From positions 20,937,001 to 21,001,000 of the forward strand of contig CM032128.1 in assembly GCA_018894105.1 (NCBI GenBank): a DNA stretch of 64,000 nucleotides, read 5' to 3'. Under the pieces are notes generated by a model. It was not told where the DNA came from. It did not search any database and was given only the letters and a program-made list of their open reading frames with translations. A program made the position numbers and the translations under genes. Shown one piece after another: positions 1-11,338 of this stretch; position 1 is the stretch's first letter; each line of letters starts with the position of its first letter. This stretch comes from Jacaranda mimosifolia. Lineage: Eukaryota > Streptophyta > Magnoliopsida > Lamiales > Bignoniaceae.

Positions 1-1565
1 ATATTTTTTATATGGCCATCTTAATCTTATGCTCCTTATTACTTCACTTGCATTTGGATAAAGTCTTTAGATCACTCATGATTATAGGACTTAGTTAAAT
101 AACCATGGAATAAGTCTTACACGGTCGTGATCTTAAATCTTTCAAGTCATAGGATCTTATGAGACAGGGTATCTAAGATATGGATAGACTTGTATTGGCG
201 ATGCATAAATCCAAGAGTTGGACATTGCTTTGTTCCATGAGCAACCATATGAGATATGGGTGCATGTTAGTGGGTGCTTCTTAGAGAACAAGACACTAAA
301 GACCTACAAGAGAATCCACTAGATAGCCATAGTGGTAGGTCGATAGTGGCAAGTTCTCCAGCTTACACTAGTGCATATTATTAGTCCTCTGACATGAGGG
401 TCCATGGTAACCTTGTGTCTGGTCCTCATGCTTTGACTCTTCCTTGACCACTTAGCTGGTCTTTCGGGTTGAGGTCGTGCATGAGCTACTTGGCATGGAG
501 GTCTGGAGATCTAAAATGGAATTCGACTCCTCGCTTTTGCGAATGGCGAGTGCATCTCCTATGTATTCTATAATGATCGATTCCAAGAAATCCTTACGCA
601 AGGTAGTGAGATAATTTGGAAAAAGAGTTCTTCAAAGATGAGGTCACACAAAGGAATTGAACATTGAGAATGGAAGCATAGTATTGAGGCTATTGGAGAG
701 CCAACAAATATCTTTCCCTAAGCTTCTTTCGGGAGATAGGAAATGGAAGGACTGTATTTGCATAATAAGCATAGAGCTAGAATGGTTCTCCAAAACATTC
801 ATTTCGGCCAATTAGTTGGGTTCCATGGGCTTGAGGTTGGACATCGACCATGTAATGGTACTCTTCAATTAATAAAATTAATTGAATTGAGTCGATTAGT
901 TTAAAAGTATTTTAAACTAAATTGAATATATGATATTCAAAAGTCACAAGGAGTTGTGAGCTCATGTCCAATGAATGGTAGAACCTATTAGGTCACACAC
1001 AAAAGCCAATTAGATTCCTATTTGATGGAGAAAAGATTTTCTAAGTGTTAGAAAATTGTCTCCTAGTGGACCGATTTTAAGATGCCAAATTTGAAGGTCA
1101 ATTTTTGTTTGATTAATTTAAGTGTTAATTTAATCAATTAATTTAAGGAGTTAGATTAAATTAATAATTAAGGAATTAATTATTTGGTGCCAATATAACC
1201 ATCAATTGGTCAAGTTAACTTAAAGAGTTAAGTTAACAAATTTCAAGCTTAAGAGTTGAGCTTGTTTAACTTAAGAGTTGAGCTTGTTTGACCTAAGAGT
1301 TAAGTCAAAGGTTAACTAATTAAAATAAAGTATTTAATTCAATTAATGGAAAGAACACATTTTAGAGGGAAAATTCAAATGAAATGTTCGTTTGAATTAG
1401 CATTTTAATTAACTTGAAATTAGATTTCAAATGTAATTGAAATGCAAGTGAAATTCAAATTGGATTTGGATTTGCACTTGCCACCTTGGCAAAATGCAAG
1501 TTGGTTGCCCCTTTTCCTCATGGAAGGTGTGATGCCACCTTGGCATCATCACACCTTTCAGCTTC

Positions 1566-1574
1566 TATATATAG
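1566..1574 (+). promoter_or_regulatory. LTR TATA box
   Basis: TATATATAG lies in the middle of the LTR, just upstream of a short purine-rich tract (agagagagagg). The same box is present at the equivalent place in the two LTRs of the minus-strand element (51665-51685 and 62809-62826), so it is probably the LTR core promoter. Confidence 0.5.
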
Positions 1575-1726
1575 ATATAGAGAGAGAGGGCTGCTCATTA
1601 TGTTAAAAGGTGTGAAGAATTAGATTCTCCACCATTCCTTCCAAAAACTCCTTGCAAGCATTGCATTCATATGTTGAAAGCTTTGCTCTCTTCTTCTTCT
1701 TCCCTACCTAAAATCGACCTCCACCA

Positions 1727-2445
1727 ATGTTTTCAAAATCGGACCAGACAATGAACCGGTGAGGCTATTGGTTACTGGTTCAACCAGTTCGACCACTGAT
1801 TGAACCAGTATGACGCCATAATGACGTAATAATTATATTTAATTTTATAAATATATATAATATTTTAATATTACCAAAAAATAAAACTTTCAATTGATAT
1901 AGAAAGAATATTATTTAAAAAAAATTCAACTTACTTATTTTTAAGTACGTTTTTTAGAAAATAATACTACTTCACAATTAGTCAACTATAAATAAATAAA
2001 AAATAATATTTCAAATTAATTTAAGTAATCATTTGTATCATGCTTCAACTTCAAGTAAAAATAAATTCTTCTATGCTAAATATTCAACATAATTTAAGAG
2101 ATATTAAATAAAATAAAATAACAAATTAAACATAAACATTCACATATAACTACTACTTCATTAAATTTCATGAAAATAAATTCATGTTTTCAAAAATTGC
2201 ATGTCCAAAATCTTTAATCATCATCTTCAACTCATCTCTTTTCTTTTTAACTTTTTTTAAAAAAAATTAAATTTTAAAATTTTTGAAAAAAAAAAAAGAG
2301 TGAACCAGTTGAACCGGTCCGGTTTTGACCAGTTCAACCGATTTTTGACCAGTTCTCATCGATTTTGACCATCACCAATTTTGAGGATTCAACCGAACCG
2401 AACTGGCCTCCGGTCACTTGTTCGGATCGATTTTCAAAACATGGG
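1727..2445. mobile_element. Non-autonomous Mutator-like DNA transposon (719 bp) with 9-bp target duplication
   Basis: The two ends are inverted: the left end reads ATGTTTTCAAAATCGGACC and the right end, reverse-complemented, reads CATGTTTTGAAAATCGATCC. Further in, both arms carry ACCGGTTCAA-type motifs. The element is flanked by perfect 9-bp direct repeats CCTCCACCA (1718-1726 and 2446-2454). A 9-bp duplication with longish inverted ends is the habit of Mutator-like elements. The middle is AT-rich with no transposase. It sits inside the copia LTR and so is younger than it. A relative lies at 17732-18377. Confidence 0.8.
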
Positions 2446-2909
2446 CCTCCACCATAGCATGTCTCTGGTCTTATTCCAACTTATAGATTAGAAATTTTGG
2501 AAGCTCTATTTCGTGTGTAGATTATATCAATAGGGGCAAACAAGTTAGTTTGCTACGGTTTGGAGATCCATTTGCATAGAGTTCGATTTGGCAATTTTCT
2601 CCAGGGAGATCCATAAAGCTTTTCAATCTGAATTTTCTACTGAGAGTTCCGCAAGGTGTTAAGAAGTTCCAGTAATGTTCTTGTGATTTTTTGAGGTGAT
2701 TTGGCATCAGTAAAAATCGCTCCATTCCTGCTGCGTGGTTTCTAGCAGTTTCTGGAATGGTGAAAGGTTCACCACATTCTCCTTGAATTTTTCATTTCAA
2801 GGTAACACTTTATCTAAATCTGAATTTTAGGCATGATGTGATCCTAGTTAGCATATAAGCAATAGTTTATTAAACTTTTGAAGTTTTTATAATTGGGTCC
2901 TAGTGCCTT

Positions 2910-4232
2910 ACTTGTTTCACGAAGAGGCCCCTCGAAGGCACAGGGTTGGCGCCCTTATCACCGAAAAGATTAATTGCCCAGGACAAAGGGAAGGGCATCG
3001 CATTTGGTGAGAGGGACTTGACCTTTCTGGGCAAGAGTGTGGCCTTGTCCGAGAGTTTTTTTTATTCGGCTCGATGCCTATTTTCACTCGATCTCGCACT
3101 GGCCCCTGACTAAAAAGTCTTCTCTCGAACCCGTTCAGGAAGGAGCCTTGCTTTGGGTTCGGCCATATTGGCGTTAATTATGATGCTTTGATCATCGATG
3201 AGAGGGACCTAAGCACGACTGCCTGGGCCCTTATGCAGACAGGCATATTCGAGGTCAATCAAGAGAAGATTTCGGCCATTGCCACTAGGAAAGTTTTGAA
3301 ATAGCTTGAGTATCATACCAATATAGTAATTTTCAACCTCTTTTTATTTGATAATGAACTCACATAATGTTGACGTGCTAATCTTTTGACTTCATACTTT
3401 GTCAGATAAGCCAGTTGGGCTAGAACTTGTACCATAGGTACAAGTATGTTATATCATACCAAAGCGCTAGGAGGAAAAAATTCCAGAATACTTAAGGAGA
3501 TACCATAAATGTGTTAAGGGATAAGGTCGAGTCTTTTGAGACTTTAGTTGAGGAGTAGAGGTGGGAGATCGAGAGACTGAAGGTTGACACAAACCAAAAG
3601 ATGATGGCCTTACCTATTTAGAATAGCAAGCTTAGCGAAAATGTGCCCGAGCTTTAGAAAGACCTTCTCGACATCCAGGACATGAGCTACCATAAGGGCT
3701 TTCACAATGAGAGATTAGCTTTAGATGATGACTTGATAAAGGCTTTCTCTTTTTTTGTCGAAGAAATTTTGGAAAAGTTCATTAAGAGTTTGGTCTTCGA
3801 TGATTGTTGCTGCATTTTTAGGTTCTAACGACCAAAAGTTAGGTTTTGACCATGCCATTGCCCAGCTGAAGAACATGGGGGTCGAATTTGATAAAACCAT
3901 GCTAAGCCTTAGCCTCAATGACAACCTACAACCTTTTACTTCGAAGGAAGGCGAGGCCGAGCCCCTTAGAATGAGCATGAGCGACAATTCGAGTTCTTGA
4001 TCCCTGTCATTCAGGAGATTGCCGATGCTACTTTAGGGATTGTTGTTCCTATCCCAATCGATGTGCCTTATTCTCTCGGATTCGCACTGGTTGGGCCCTT
4101 GACCTTAGCATCTCCACTCCTGGGTTCGACATCTATTCCTATAGAAGATGATCCTGTTGTTACTGAGAATGTTCTTGATATTTCTAGTCCCTCAACCACC
4201 CCTAGAGATGCTTCGACCTTCGGGGTCTAAAT
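2910..4232 (+). pseudogene. Antisense additional ORF of gypsy element A, broken
   Basis: This stretch reads as decayed protein-coding sequence on the plus strand, opposite to the gag-pol of the element around it. Pieces include an N-terminal segment around 3070-3310, a charged heptad-like stretch likely to have been a coiled coil around 3500-3740, and open pieces at 3755-4000 and 3997-4230, which overlap in different frames. A hydrophilic protein with a coiled coil in this position fits the antisense extra ORFs reported for Tat-type gypsy elements ('putative gypsy type transposon' domain). I infer this from position and character, not from a motif. Several stops and at least three frame changes show it is dead. 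Confidence 0.5.
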
Positions 4233-4810
4233 GTGTTGTGCTTTTCTTAAGTTTTTGCATTCTTTCTGTCAACCATAGAGAGTCGGTGATCTTGTGATGT
4301 ATTTTTTATTTTTGAAGAACATTCGAACGACGTTGTAATCGATTTTTATTAATGGAATCTTCTTCTTTGCTTCATCTTTGCACTGTTTATTTTCAACTCT
4401 AGATTTTACATTTGTTGTTTGTTTTAAATCTTATTCTTAGCTCGAACTTCAATGCTTAGCTCGGGGTACCTATCTCTCTCCCATTTTCTCGATCTAGCTT
4501 TATGAGCATCAAGAAGAACGTTGTTTGGGGGGTTTGTTTTGTTGGTCAATGTCAATCAAGGTATGTTAAGTAGACATCGCTACATAGGCAGTTGTAGTTC
4601 GAATGCAAAGATAGAATGGTAATTTAAAATACTTTTCATTACTCGCTGTGGTAGTAATTCATGATAAAAAATGACTTTGATTACATTGCTCGATGCATAG
4701 GTGATTTACGGTTGAAGATGACCTTGATTGCATATCTCGCTATAGAGGTGGTCAACGGTCAGAGAATGACCTTAATTATAAAATTTCCTAAGGTTTGAAG
4801 CATTCCAAGT
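4233..4810. other. Non-coding spacer between antisense ORF and integrase of gypsy A
   Basis: No coding potential seen on either strand. Around 4640-4790 there are short, loosely repeated phrases (variants of 'atgacctTgattgca'), which may be a decayed tandem repeat. No polypurine tract could be identified with confidence. Confidence 0.4.
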
Positions 4811-5640
4811 TCATGGTAGCTCGACCCCTTGCCCATCCGCCAAACGATATGCATTGTTCTTTGCTATCTCGATAACCTTGAATGGGCTTTCCCAGTTAGG
4901 ATTGGGTTTTCTGACGTGTTGTGTGACGTCAACCTTTTTGAGCATTAGGTTGCTGACTTCGAAGGTTCGAGGGTTAACATTTTTGTTGTATGCCTTCGCC
5001 ATTTGCTCTTTCTAGTGCTGGATCTTTGCATATAATTGTTGCCTTTTCTCTTCAAGTAGATCAAGCTCTAAAGCCCTTGTTTCCTCGTTTACCTATAGGT
5101 TGTAATTCAGTATCTTTACGGTCTTTCAAATATCTCGATGAGGAGCATGATGTTGGATCCATATACTAAGATGTATGGTGTTCCACCTATTGTCGCTCTG
5201 AGGATGGTACTGTATGCCCAAAGTACCCCAGAGAGATCATCCGCTGATTTTTCTTAAGCTCCTTCTAATCACACTTGATGTGGTCGACAATAGTACTATT
5301 TATCACTTTGGTTTGCTTATTGCTTTGCAAATTGCCCACCAACGTAAATTGTTGTCAGATCCCCAAGTTTTGGCAACATTTTGTGATCCTCTTGGTTTGG
5401 AACTAAGTGTCGTTGTCGGACACAAGACATCTCGGGAGTTCAAATCTGCATATTATATTTTTCCAAATGAAAGCTTGAACTGCAGCAACGATTATCTTGG
5501 GTACTGCCTCAACCTCAACCCATTTTGTGAAGTATTTGACCATGATGATGAGGTATATCTTATGACCCATTGCTAGGGGAAATTTTCTTATAATGTCGAT
5601 CGAATGGCCATGAAACTTTGATGCCGACCATCGATGCTAC
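4811..5640 (-). pseudogene. Gypsy A integrase, C-terminal half, broken
   Basis: Minus-strand translation gives a typical plant gypsy integrase tail: a segment equivalent to the family's 'LPEVLWAYRTTPR...GETPFSLVYG' motif (here LSGVLWAYSTILRATIGGTP, about 5240-5180), followed by a C-terminal region containing KPNPNWESPFKVIE in the 63-codon open piece 5002-4811. Integrase inserts the cDNA into chromosomes. The catalytic D,D,E core is not readable because of frameshifts and stops. It lies downstream of RNase H, as expected for Ty3/gypsy. Confidence 0.75.
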
Positions 5641-6079
5641 TGGTTGATAGGGGGTGTTAGCGTGAAGCTAGTAGGATTTATCTTTGTGACATAAGTCTAT
5701 AGCATCTTTAGTCAGCATAAGCTAAAAATGGCCTTGCTTAAGCACCTTGTGGGCTAGTACTCGATCTCCTAAATGATTCCCACACGCTCATTTGGGAATT
5801 TTACTCAACACTTATTTGCCTATGCTGGCTTCAAACAGCAGAGCAGTGGTTCGAAGACTGATCTTTTGAAGAGCCTGCCTTCTTCATGGAGTGCTACCTT
5901 GCGGATCAAACTCTGACCCTGTGGGTTTTTTCTTTATTTTTCGATAGTTTTTCATGCTGAAGATATTCTATTATATCATCCTGTCGGTTGGGGCCGACTC
6001 TTCAACCGACCAAATTGTTGCTTCATTGATCTAACCTCTGAGTGTGGTCGAGTTGTCCTAGACCAATAAAGTTATCGTT

Positions 6080-6500
6080 CTTCAATGAGTTCCCTAGGTT
6101 GAGCTAGTAAGCCTAGAGAGTGCATCGACTTTGTCGTTCTCCAATCTAGGAATTTAGCTGACAGAGAATGAATGGAATCTTCTCTATAACTCTCGAACTA
6201 TTGCTAAATACTTGGTGATCGATGCTTCATTTACTTCACAAGTACCATGGAACTGACCTGCAACTAGTTGAGAGCAGATTAGGGGCTGCTAGTCGTTGGA
6301 TTGCTTGGGGAATAGCCATTTTCATTCAAGTAATGAAGGCTTCGTATTCTGCCTTATTGTTGGCGACCTGGAAGTTCAACTTTATAGTAAACTTGATATC
6401 TATGCCATTGGGTGCACATAGTAGGACTCCAACTCTCCCTTAACGCTGTTGAGCTCCCATCAACATGCAATATCTAGGAGATGTGTGCTTCCTATTTCTC
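6080..6500 (-). pseudogene. Gypsy A RNase H, broken
   Basis: On the minus strand, broken reading frames give an RNase H start resembling the family's 'HVDGSS' motif near 6440 and, at the end near 6110, an 'IPRLENDKVDALSRL' stretch equivalent to the conserved 'N..ADALA.L' close of plant gypsy RNase H domains. RNase H removes the RNA strand after minus-strand DNA synthesis. Stops interrupt the middle. The 6500-6780 gap toward the RT holds poorly readable connection sequence. Confidence 0.65.
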
Positions 6501-6787
6501 ATTAGTTAGACCGATCCGTTCGATAAGGAAGTCAACTAATATTTGTTCCTTAATGGCCGTTCTTAGTTTGTAACTAATATCAAACTCAGCAAGCTCGATT
6601 GCCCCACTTAGTGAGTCTGCTAGACACATCTGGTTTTAACAGCACATTCTTGAATGGTTGATTCATCAAGACAGTGATGCTGTGTGATTAGAAATATTGG
6701 CCTTAGTCATTGAGCTGATTTAATAATAGCGGGCGCAAACTTCTAAACGTTGATGTATTTTTTTTTTGGCCTCTTTCAAAAATTTAC

Positions 6788-7720
6788 TTAGTAGTGTGCC
6801 CCATCAATTGATGTGAGTATCGAGCTAACCGCATCGGGAGAGATGAGCAAATAGAGGTATAATGCTTCTTTGGGGGTCGATTTAGCTAATAATGATGGTT
6901 CCAACAAGTACTTTTTCAGGTCATCTAGAGCCTGATCACACTCTTTGGTCCACTGGAAGTTGGGGACTCCCTTTGGTATTTTGAAGAAAGGGGGCCTCTT
7001 GTCTGCTATTCTTAATATGAACATGCTATCCGGCCAACTAGTCTTTATACTTCCTTTATTAACCTTGGTAGCATGATATCTTATATAGTTTGTATCTTTT
7101 GGGGGTTCGCCTTGATCCCCTATCGACTGACCATGTAACCAAAGAAATTTCCTCATTGAACTCTAAATATGTACTTGGCGAGGTTAAACTACAGGCCATA
7201 CTTTCTTAAGATTGAGAAAGTGTGTGCCAAATCTTCTAGGTAGCTATATTCTTCTATGCTTTTGACTATCATGTTCTCGACATAAACTTTCATCGAATGA
7301 CCAATCTCATCCTGAAACATCATATTCACAAGCCGTTGGTGTGTTACCCCAGTATTTTTCAGGTCGAATGACATGACGACAAAATAATACAATCCTGTGG
7401 GAACCACGAATGTGGTCTTATCTCGATCTTTGGGTGCCATGAAGATTTGGTAATACCCCTAAAAAGCTTTTGTCATGTTGAGTAGGGCGTACTTTGCAGT
7501 TGAGTCGAGGAGGAGGTTGATTTGGGGGAGACAATAGAGGTTTTTGGGGCAAGATTTGTTAAGGTCAGTGAAGTCATTGTACATTCTCCACTTACCTCCA
7601 TTGTTAAATACTAGCACGATATTGCACAACTATTTGGGAAATAAAATCTCGATCACATAGCTCGCTCGCAAGAGCTTTTTGACCTCTTCATTTATAATTC
7701 AATTCCTTTCTTCTTCGAAC
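6788..7720 (-). pseudogene. Gypsy A reverse transcriptase, broken
   Basis: Minus-strand reading gives the RT palm: 'WRMYNDFTDLNKSCPK' (about 7600-7550), then an 83-codon open piece 7440-7189 with the block around 'LKNTGVTHQRLVNMMF'. The active-site box that should be Y-V-D-D reads Y-V-E-N (7284-7273), so both catalytic aspartates are changed and the enzyme would be dead even if the frame were intact. The thumb/connection lies at 7156-6788 (FQWTKECDQALDDLKKYL). Several stops separate the pieces. Confidence 0.85.
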
Positions 7721-7920
7721 ACCCTAGTCTTTGCTTGATTGGTTTTGTAGTTGGTTCAATATTTAGGTGGTGAATGATCACATCAAGGTTGATACCCTGT
7801 AGATCAAATGCTGACCAAGTGAAGATATCTACATTTTTGCGGAGGAAATCACTAAGTATACACTATGTGTTTGGCTTTAGCTGGCTCCCAATCTTAGTGT
7901 ACTTGTCTAGGTTGGCCAAT

Positions 7921-8226
7921 TCAAGTAAAGGACCTAAGTGCCTTCTGTCTTGCGCTTCCGTAAACCACTTTTAGGGCCGAGGATCGGTAGATCAATTCTA
8001 GGAGCTGTTTTTGGTGTGTGATAACTATGGGGCAAACATGTTTGTTTTTTATATCAGGCATCGAAATGTGGTTCAGGTCTTTTTCTTCGAAGGTGATCAT
8101 CTCCAAACTAGTCGACACATGGAAAATCGACTTTATGTTATGGGAATTCTTGAGGCTACGTTCAACTTTCTTCCTCGAGGACTTAGAGTCTCTCCCTACT
8201 GGTTCGTCAGCAATAGTGTTGATCAC
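7921..8226 (-). pseudogene. Gypsy A gag-protease linker, broken
   Basis: This 101-codon open piece starts with INTIADEPVGRDSKSSRKK, the counterpart of the 'INTI.GG...G.S...R' block that precedes the aspartic protease in plant gypsy polyproteins, and continues with an 'ITFEEKD' segment. The protease active-site triplet (D-S/T-G) expected shortly afterwards is not visible: the sequence changes frame and appears to have lost it. From 7720 to 7921 no readable domain remains. Confidence 0.6.
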
Positions 8227-8301
8227 TTCTCAAACAAATGGGGTTTATGGTTGATGGTTGGTTTGTTAGGGTGGGCTCCTAGACCTATCACTTTTTGGGT
8301 G

Positions 8302-9200
8302 TCAGTCAGCCTCGTTCCTCTGTTCCGCCACATACTTCTTCAAATACCCATGGCAGATCAATTGCTCGATCTCATGGTTTAGATGGAAATAATCATTTGT
8401 GTCATGTCCTTTTTGCTTATGGAAGTGACAATATTCCTTGGAGTCCTTCATTCTGGGTCTTTTAGGCAGCTTTTTGGGCATTTTGAGGAGATCCTTGTAG
8501 AGGATGGCCATCAAAATCTCTTTCCTCGATGTGTTGAGAGGGTGCAATGGGTTATGCACTAGATGGGAGATCGACACCTATCCTAATTAATTTTATCCTA
8601 TTTTGATTCATTATTCTCATTTTATCTTTTATCTGGGTTTGATTGTTTGTACTTGAGGCAGTTTGTGTCCTCTGTTGAGTTGAGCCTCCATCGTATGAGG
8701 TCTCTTTAGAGCTTAGGTATTGGCTCATTCCTTATAGTGCAGGCCCATGAATAGGATACCAATGAGGAAATCGATCCTCGGATTGTCGATTTTAAAGACT
8801 TCACTATTAAACCTTGTAAAAAAGTCCCTTAAAGTTTCTCTCTTGTTCTGCTTGACAGACTCGGGGTGTGTATGTGGGAGCTTGCTCTTGCATTTGCTAG
8901 TAAACTGGTGCTAAAACTTATCACATAGGAGGTCATATAAGTCAGTCAAATGGCCAATATAGCGCTACCCCTTGGAATGTGGTCACCAATAGGTTAACAT
9001 GAACGTGTTTGTCATATCTATATAGTTGCATAATGTGCTTCAATTGGAGGAGGTGCTTATTGTGGTCGGTCGTTTCGTCATACCTTGGTAGCATAATGGG
9101 AACCTTTGCTTCGATCTCCACTATCTCATCTATGATTTCCTGGATAAAGAGGGATTCCCTTTCTCATTGACGGAGTTATGTGGCCTCAAACCCTCGATGA
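8302..9200 (-). pseudogene. Gypsy A gag, broken
   Basis: On the minus strand, about 9130-8830 reads as the retrotransposon gag core ('PRYDETTDHNKHL...' with the downstream 'F.RF..E' block). The 91-codon open piece 8577-8302 has a spaced C/H motif, YCHFHKQKGHDTNDYFHLNHEIEQLI, equivalent to the family's 'YC.FH...GH.TE.C..LK.EIE.LI'; the usual last cysteine is replaced by Tyr. Gag forms the particle that packages the RNA. Frame breaks at about 8600 and 8830. The 74-codon piece 9698-9474 upstream is rich in Pro/Thr and may be the gag N-terminus. Confidence 0.7.
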
Positions 9201-9744
9201 GTGTGATTTGGGTTGCATCGAGGGAGGTCTTCTATTTGGCGGTTGAGCTGATGTATCTGATAGGATACCTTCTCTCATTCCCCTCGCTCGAGCCTCCCCG
9301 AACCCTGTGAGTTTGCTTGGGGATAGTCGAACTTGTCATTATAAAGTCTATGAGGTCAGGCGTCGGCCACCGCTTTAACCATTTGGCAACGAGGCTCGAG
9401 GGAGCCCATTTCTCAAAGCAACTACTAGGTTGGCGCCTCTTGTGGGGTTGGGTTCAAAAGCAAGGGCTCTAAGTTATGTGTCACACTTGTCTCTGGGGCC
9501 AACAGTTGGTCCCTGAATGACTGGAGGACTCGCTCGACCTAACATCCAATGAGTTTGTTTAGTTGTTCTAAGGAGATGGAAATCACTTATTGTGGTTGGA
9601 TGCTCGACCATGGGAGGTCTTGGGGTCGAGGTGGTGATGGGATTGGTGGAGGGATTTGCTCCGAAATTGAGTTTGGAGTTCTCCTTCCTACTCACCACTC
9701 TGACTAAGCTCTTTAGGTATTAACCATTCTCGCATCGCGAGGTT

Positions 9745-9768
9745 GGGTTTCCTACTGACGGTGGCAAT
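9745..9768 (-). promoter_or_regulatory. Gypsy A primer-binding site (degenerate)
   Basis: The minus strand reads TTGCCACCGTCAGTAGGAAA, close to the TGGCGCCGTCTGTGGGAA-type primer site common in plant gypsy elements. It lies a few bases from the putative LTR edge at 9772. Confidence 0.55.
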
Positions 9769-9771
9769 TGA

Positions 9772-10117
9772 TGATGCAAATCTTCATGAGGTAGGGAAAT
9801 TGTGAGGATTTAGGTTGAACATTCTTTTTGAAAAAGGGTTGATTTGCAACACTTAGCAAACATCAGGCTCGTTAGAAGTGTCTTTGGCAAAGGCCCTCAA
9901 AAGCTTAAGTCAGTACCGAGCTGATGAGAGGAAAATGGGAAGGAGATACGAAGTGAGGGGCCTAAATATTGCATAACTAAGCCTAGGTTCTAATCTAAGG
10001 CTTTATAGTCATCCTATTAGGGGCCAATTTCCCCCTTTTTTACCCTTTTCCTTGGTGAAACTATCCCTAATTAAAGGGCAATGATGGTCTTTTATAACGT
10101 GCTCGACTAGGATGACA
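9772..10117 (-). repeat. Putative 5' LTR of gypsy A
   Basis: The segment begins TGATGC and ends GATGACA on the plus strand (TG...CA), abuts the PBS, and on the minus strand has a TATA-like ACGTTATAAAAGACC near its start. At about 346 bp it is similar in size to the LTRs of gypsy B. No partner LTR was found, so the boundaries rest on the TG/CA ends and the PBS only. Confidence 0.45.
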
Positions 10118-10770
10118 TATTTATGGTTAATAATTAATTGAATGATAATAAATACAAAATAATAATTATTTTATATAATTATTATAATTATTTTAAATTT
10201 TGGGTGTTGAGACCAAAATAATTTCTCTAAGAGTCATGTTTAGTCTTTTAAAAATGTTGCAACTTATAGCCTTTAAAATTCAAAATAAAGGTTATAACCT
10301 TTATTTAGTGCGACAATGTAAGAGTCACACGTCTTATAGGAATAGGCACTTAAGTTCTGTAAATATATGTACTTGCTAGTGTCATCTTATAAAAAATTCA
10401 TACAAGCATTCTAGCATACTAAAGTTCTAGGGCATTCATACTCGCATACATACATACATATTTTCATCAAGCATAGAGGTTTAAGTCTATTCAGTTTGGA
10501 GGTCTAGTCTTTAGGAGTGCCGTCTTACATTGTTCGTGAGTCGTTGTATGTTAAGAGATCGTCCATTAACATTTCTCATGTAACAGTGGGAGACGGATAA
10601 GACCTTAAGAAAGTTGTGTCCGTACAGCCTCAACTCACTTCTTTCTTTTCCATTTAATACAATCTACTTCCAGTTCGATTTCCTTTAGTAAGTGTATTTT
10701 GCAGTTCTTCTGATTAAATTATATATGTTGTTACATATACAAAAACTTTATTTGTTTTATCATTATATGT
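10118..10770 (+). repeat. Putative 5' LTR of old copia element F
   Basis: An AT-rich start is followed by TGTTGAGACC at 10205. The stretch 10400-10620 aligns in order with 16165-16420: shared pieces include CATACAAGCAT, 'TTGTATnTTA', '...agacggataagaccttaagaaag' against '...ggaacaaataaagtcttagaaac', and 'cagcctcaactc' against 'tggcctcgactt'. The divergence is high, which implies an old insertion. Ends not resolved. Confidence 0.4.
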
Positions 10771-11338
10771 TTACTATTTTTTTTATGCTACTCACTATAT
10801 ATATATATATATATATATGACACCTTGGTGCTCATACACACTACGTGCTAATATATAAAGTATAGTGCATTTTGGAAATTGTGTTTGAAATTAAATAAGG
10901 AGACTCCATTTTGGCCTTAGTGCTTTCTATAAAACGTGTAATCTATGTAGAATATATGCACGCATTTATTCAGGGAAAGGCAATTCTCTTTTTGTTTAAT
11001 GGTTTGGATAACTAAACTGCTAGTTATCTTATAATTTCTGTTAACTTTTGCAAGTATAAAATGACAGTAGATTATTATTTATATTTTATTTTCCTCTACT
11101 ATTGAAAGTATTATGTCATTGAAAATTAACCTAAACAATTTTCTAATTTGCAAAGAACATTATTTTTTCATAAAGATTACTAAGATACACTTTTGAGTTT
11201 ATTTTGATAATGAAAGCTTGACTTGTGACAGTCTCAATTTTGTTTTTGTTCCATTTTTATTGAAGGATCAACACTTAATTTGTGATAAACTTGTGACTTA
11301 TCTTTTGTTCGAAATCGAAAAAAAAAAAAGAAAAGCAA
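10771..11338. other. Copia F leader with a TA microsatellite
   Basis: Non-coding, AT-rich. A (TA)n run of about 22-24 bases lies at 10795-10818. I see no clear primer-binding site. The stretch ends in an A-rich tract just before the gag start codon. Confidence 0.45.

Larger units (their letters stand above)
1..2900 (+). mobile_element. LTR of a long-LTR Ty1/copia family, interrupted, left end outside window
   Basis: Reading rightward, this matches the reverse complement of the LTR at 51062-53246 block by block: the opening around 15-200, the 'Ctaagttaact' AT-rich part around 1130-1340, the 'gatgccacctt' motif around 1530, and a TATA region at 1566. Comparison with that 2.2-kb LTR suggests about 80 bases lie left of the window. 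The copy is split by the element at 1727-2445. Its right end is diffuse: similarity fades between about 2830 and 2905, where gypsy-type sequence begins. No internal domain of this copia family follows on the right, so this is either a solo LTR or the 3' LTR of an element extending left. Exact right end uncertain. Confidence 0.72.
2905..10117 (-). mobile_element. Degenerate Ty3/gypsy retrotransposon A
   Basis: On the minus strand the order is putative 5' LTR (10117-9772), PBS (about 9768-9745), gag, protease region, RT, RNase H, integrase (ending 4811), then about 0.5 kb of non-coding sequence and an ORF remnant on the plus strand (4232-2910). RT-RNase H-integrase is Ty3/gypsy order. Extra ORFs between integrase and 3' LTR, sometimes antisense, are known in Tat-lineage plant elements; assignment to that lineage is inference. 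The 3' LTR is not found: gypsy sequence ends against the copia LTR at about 2900. All coding domains carry stops or frameshifts. Confidence 0.82.
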
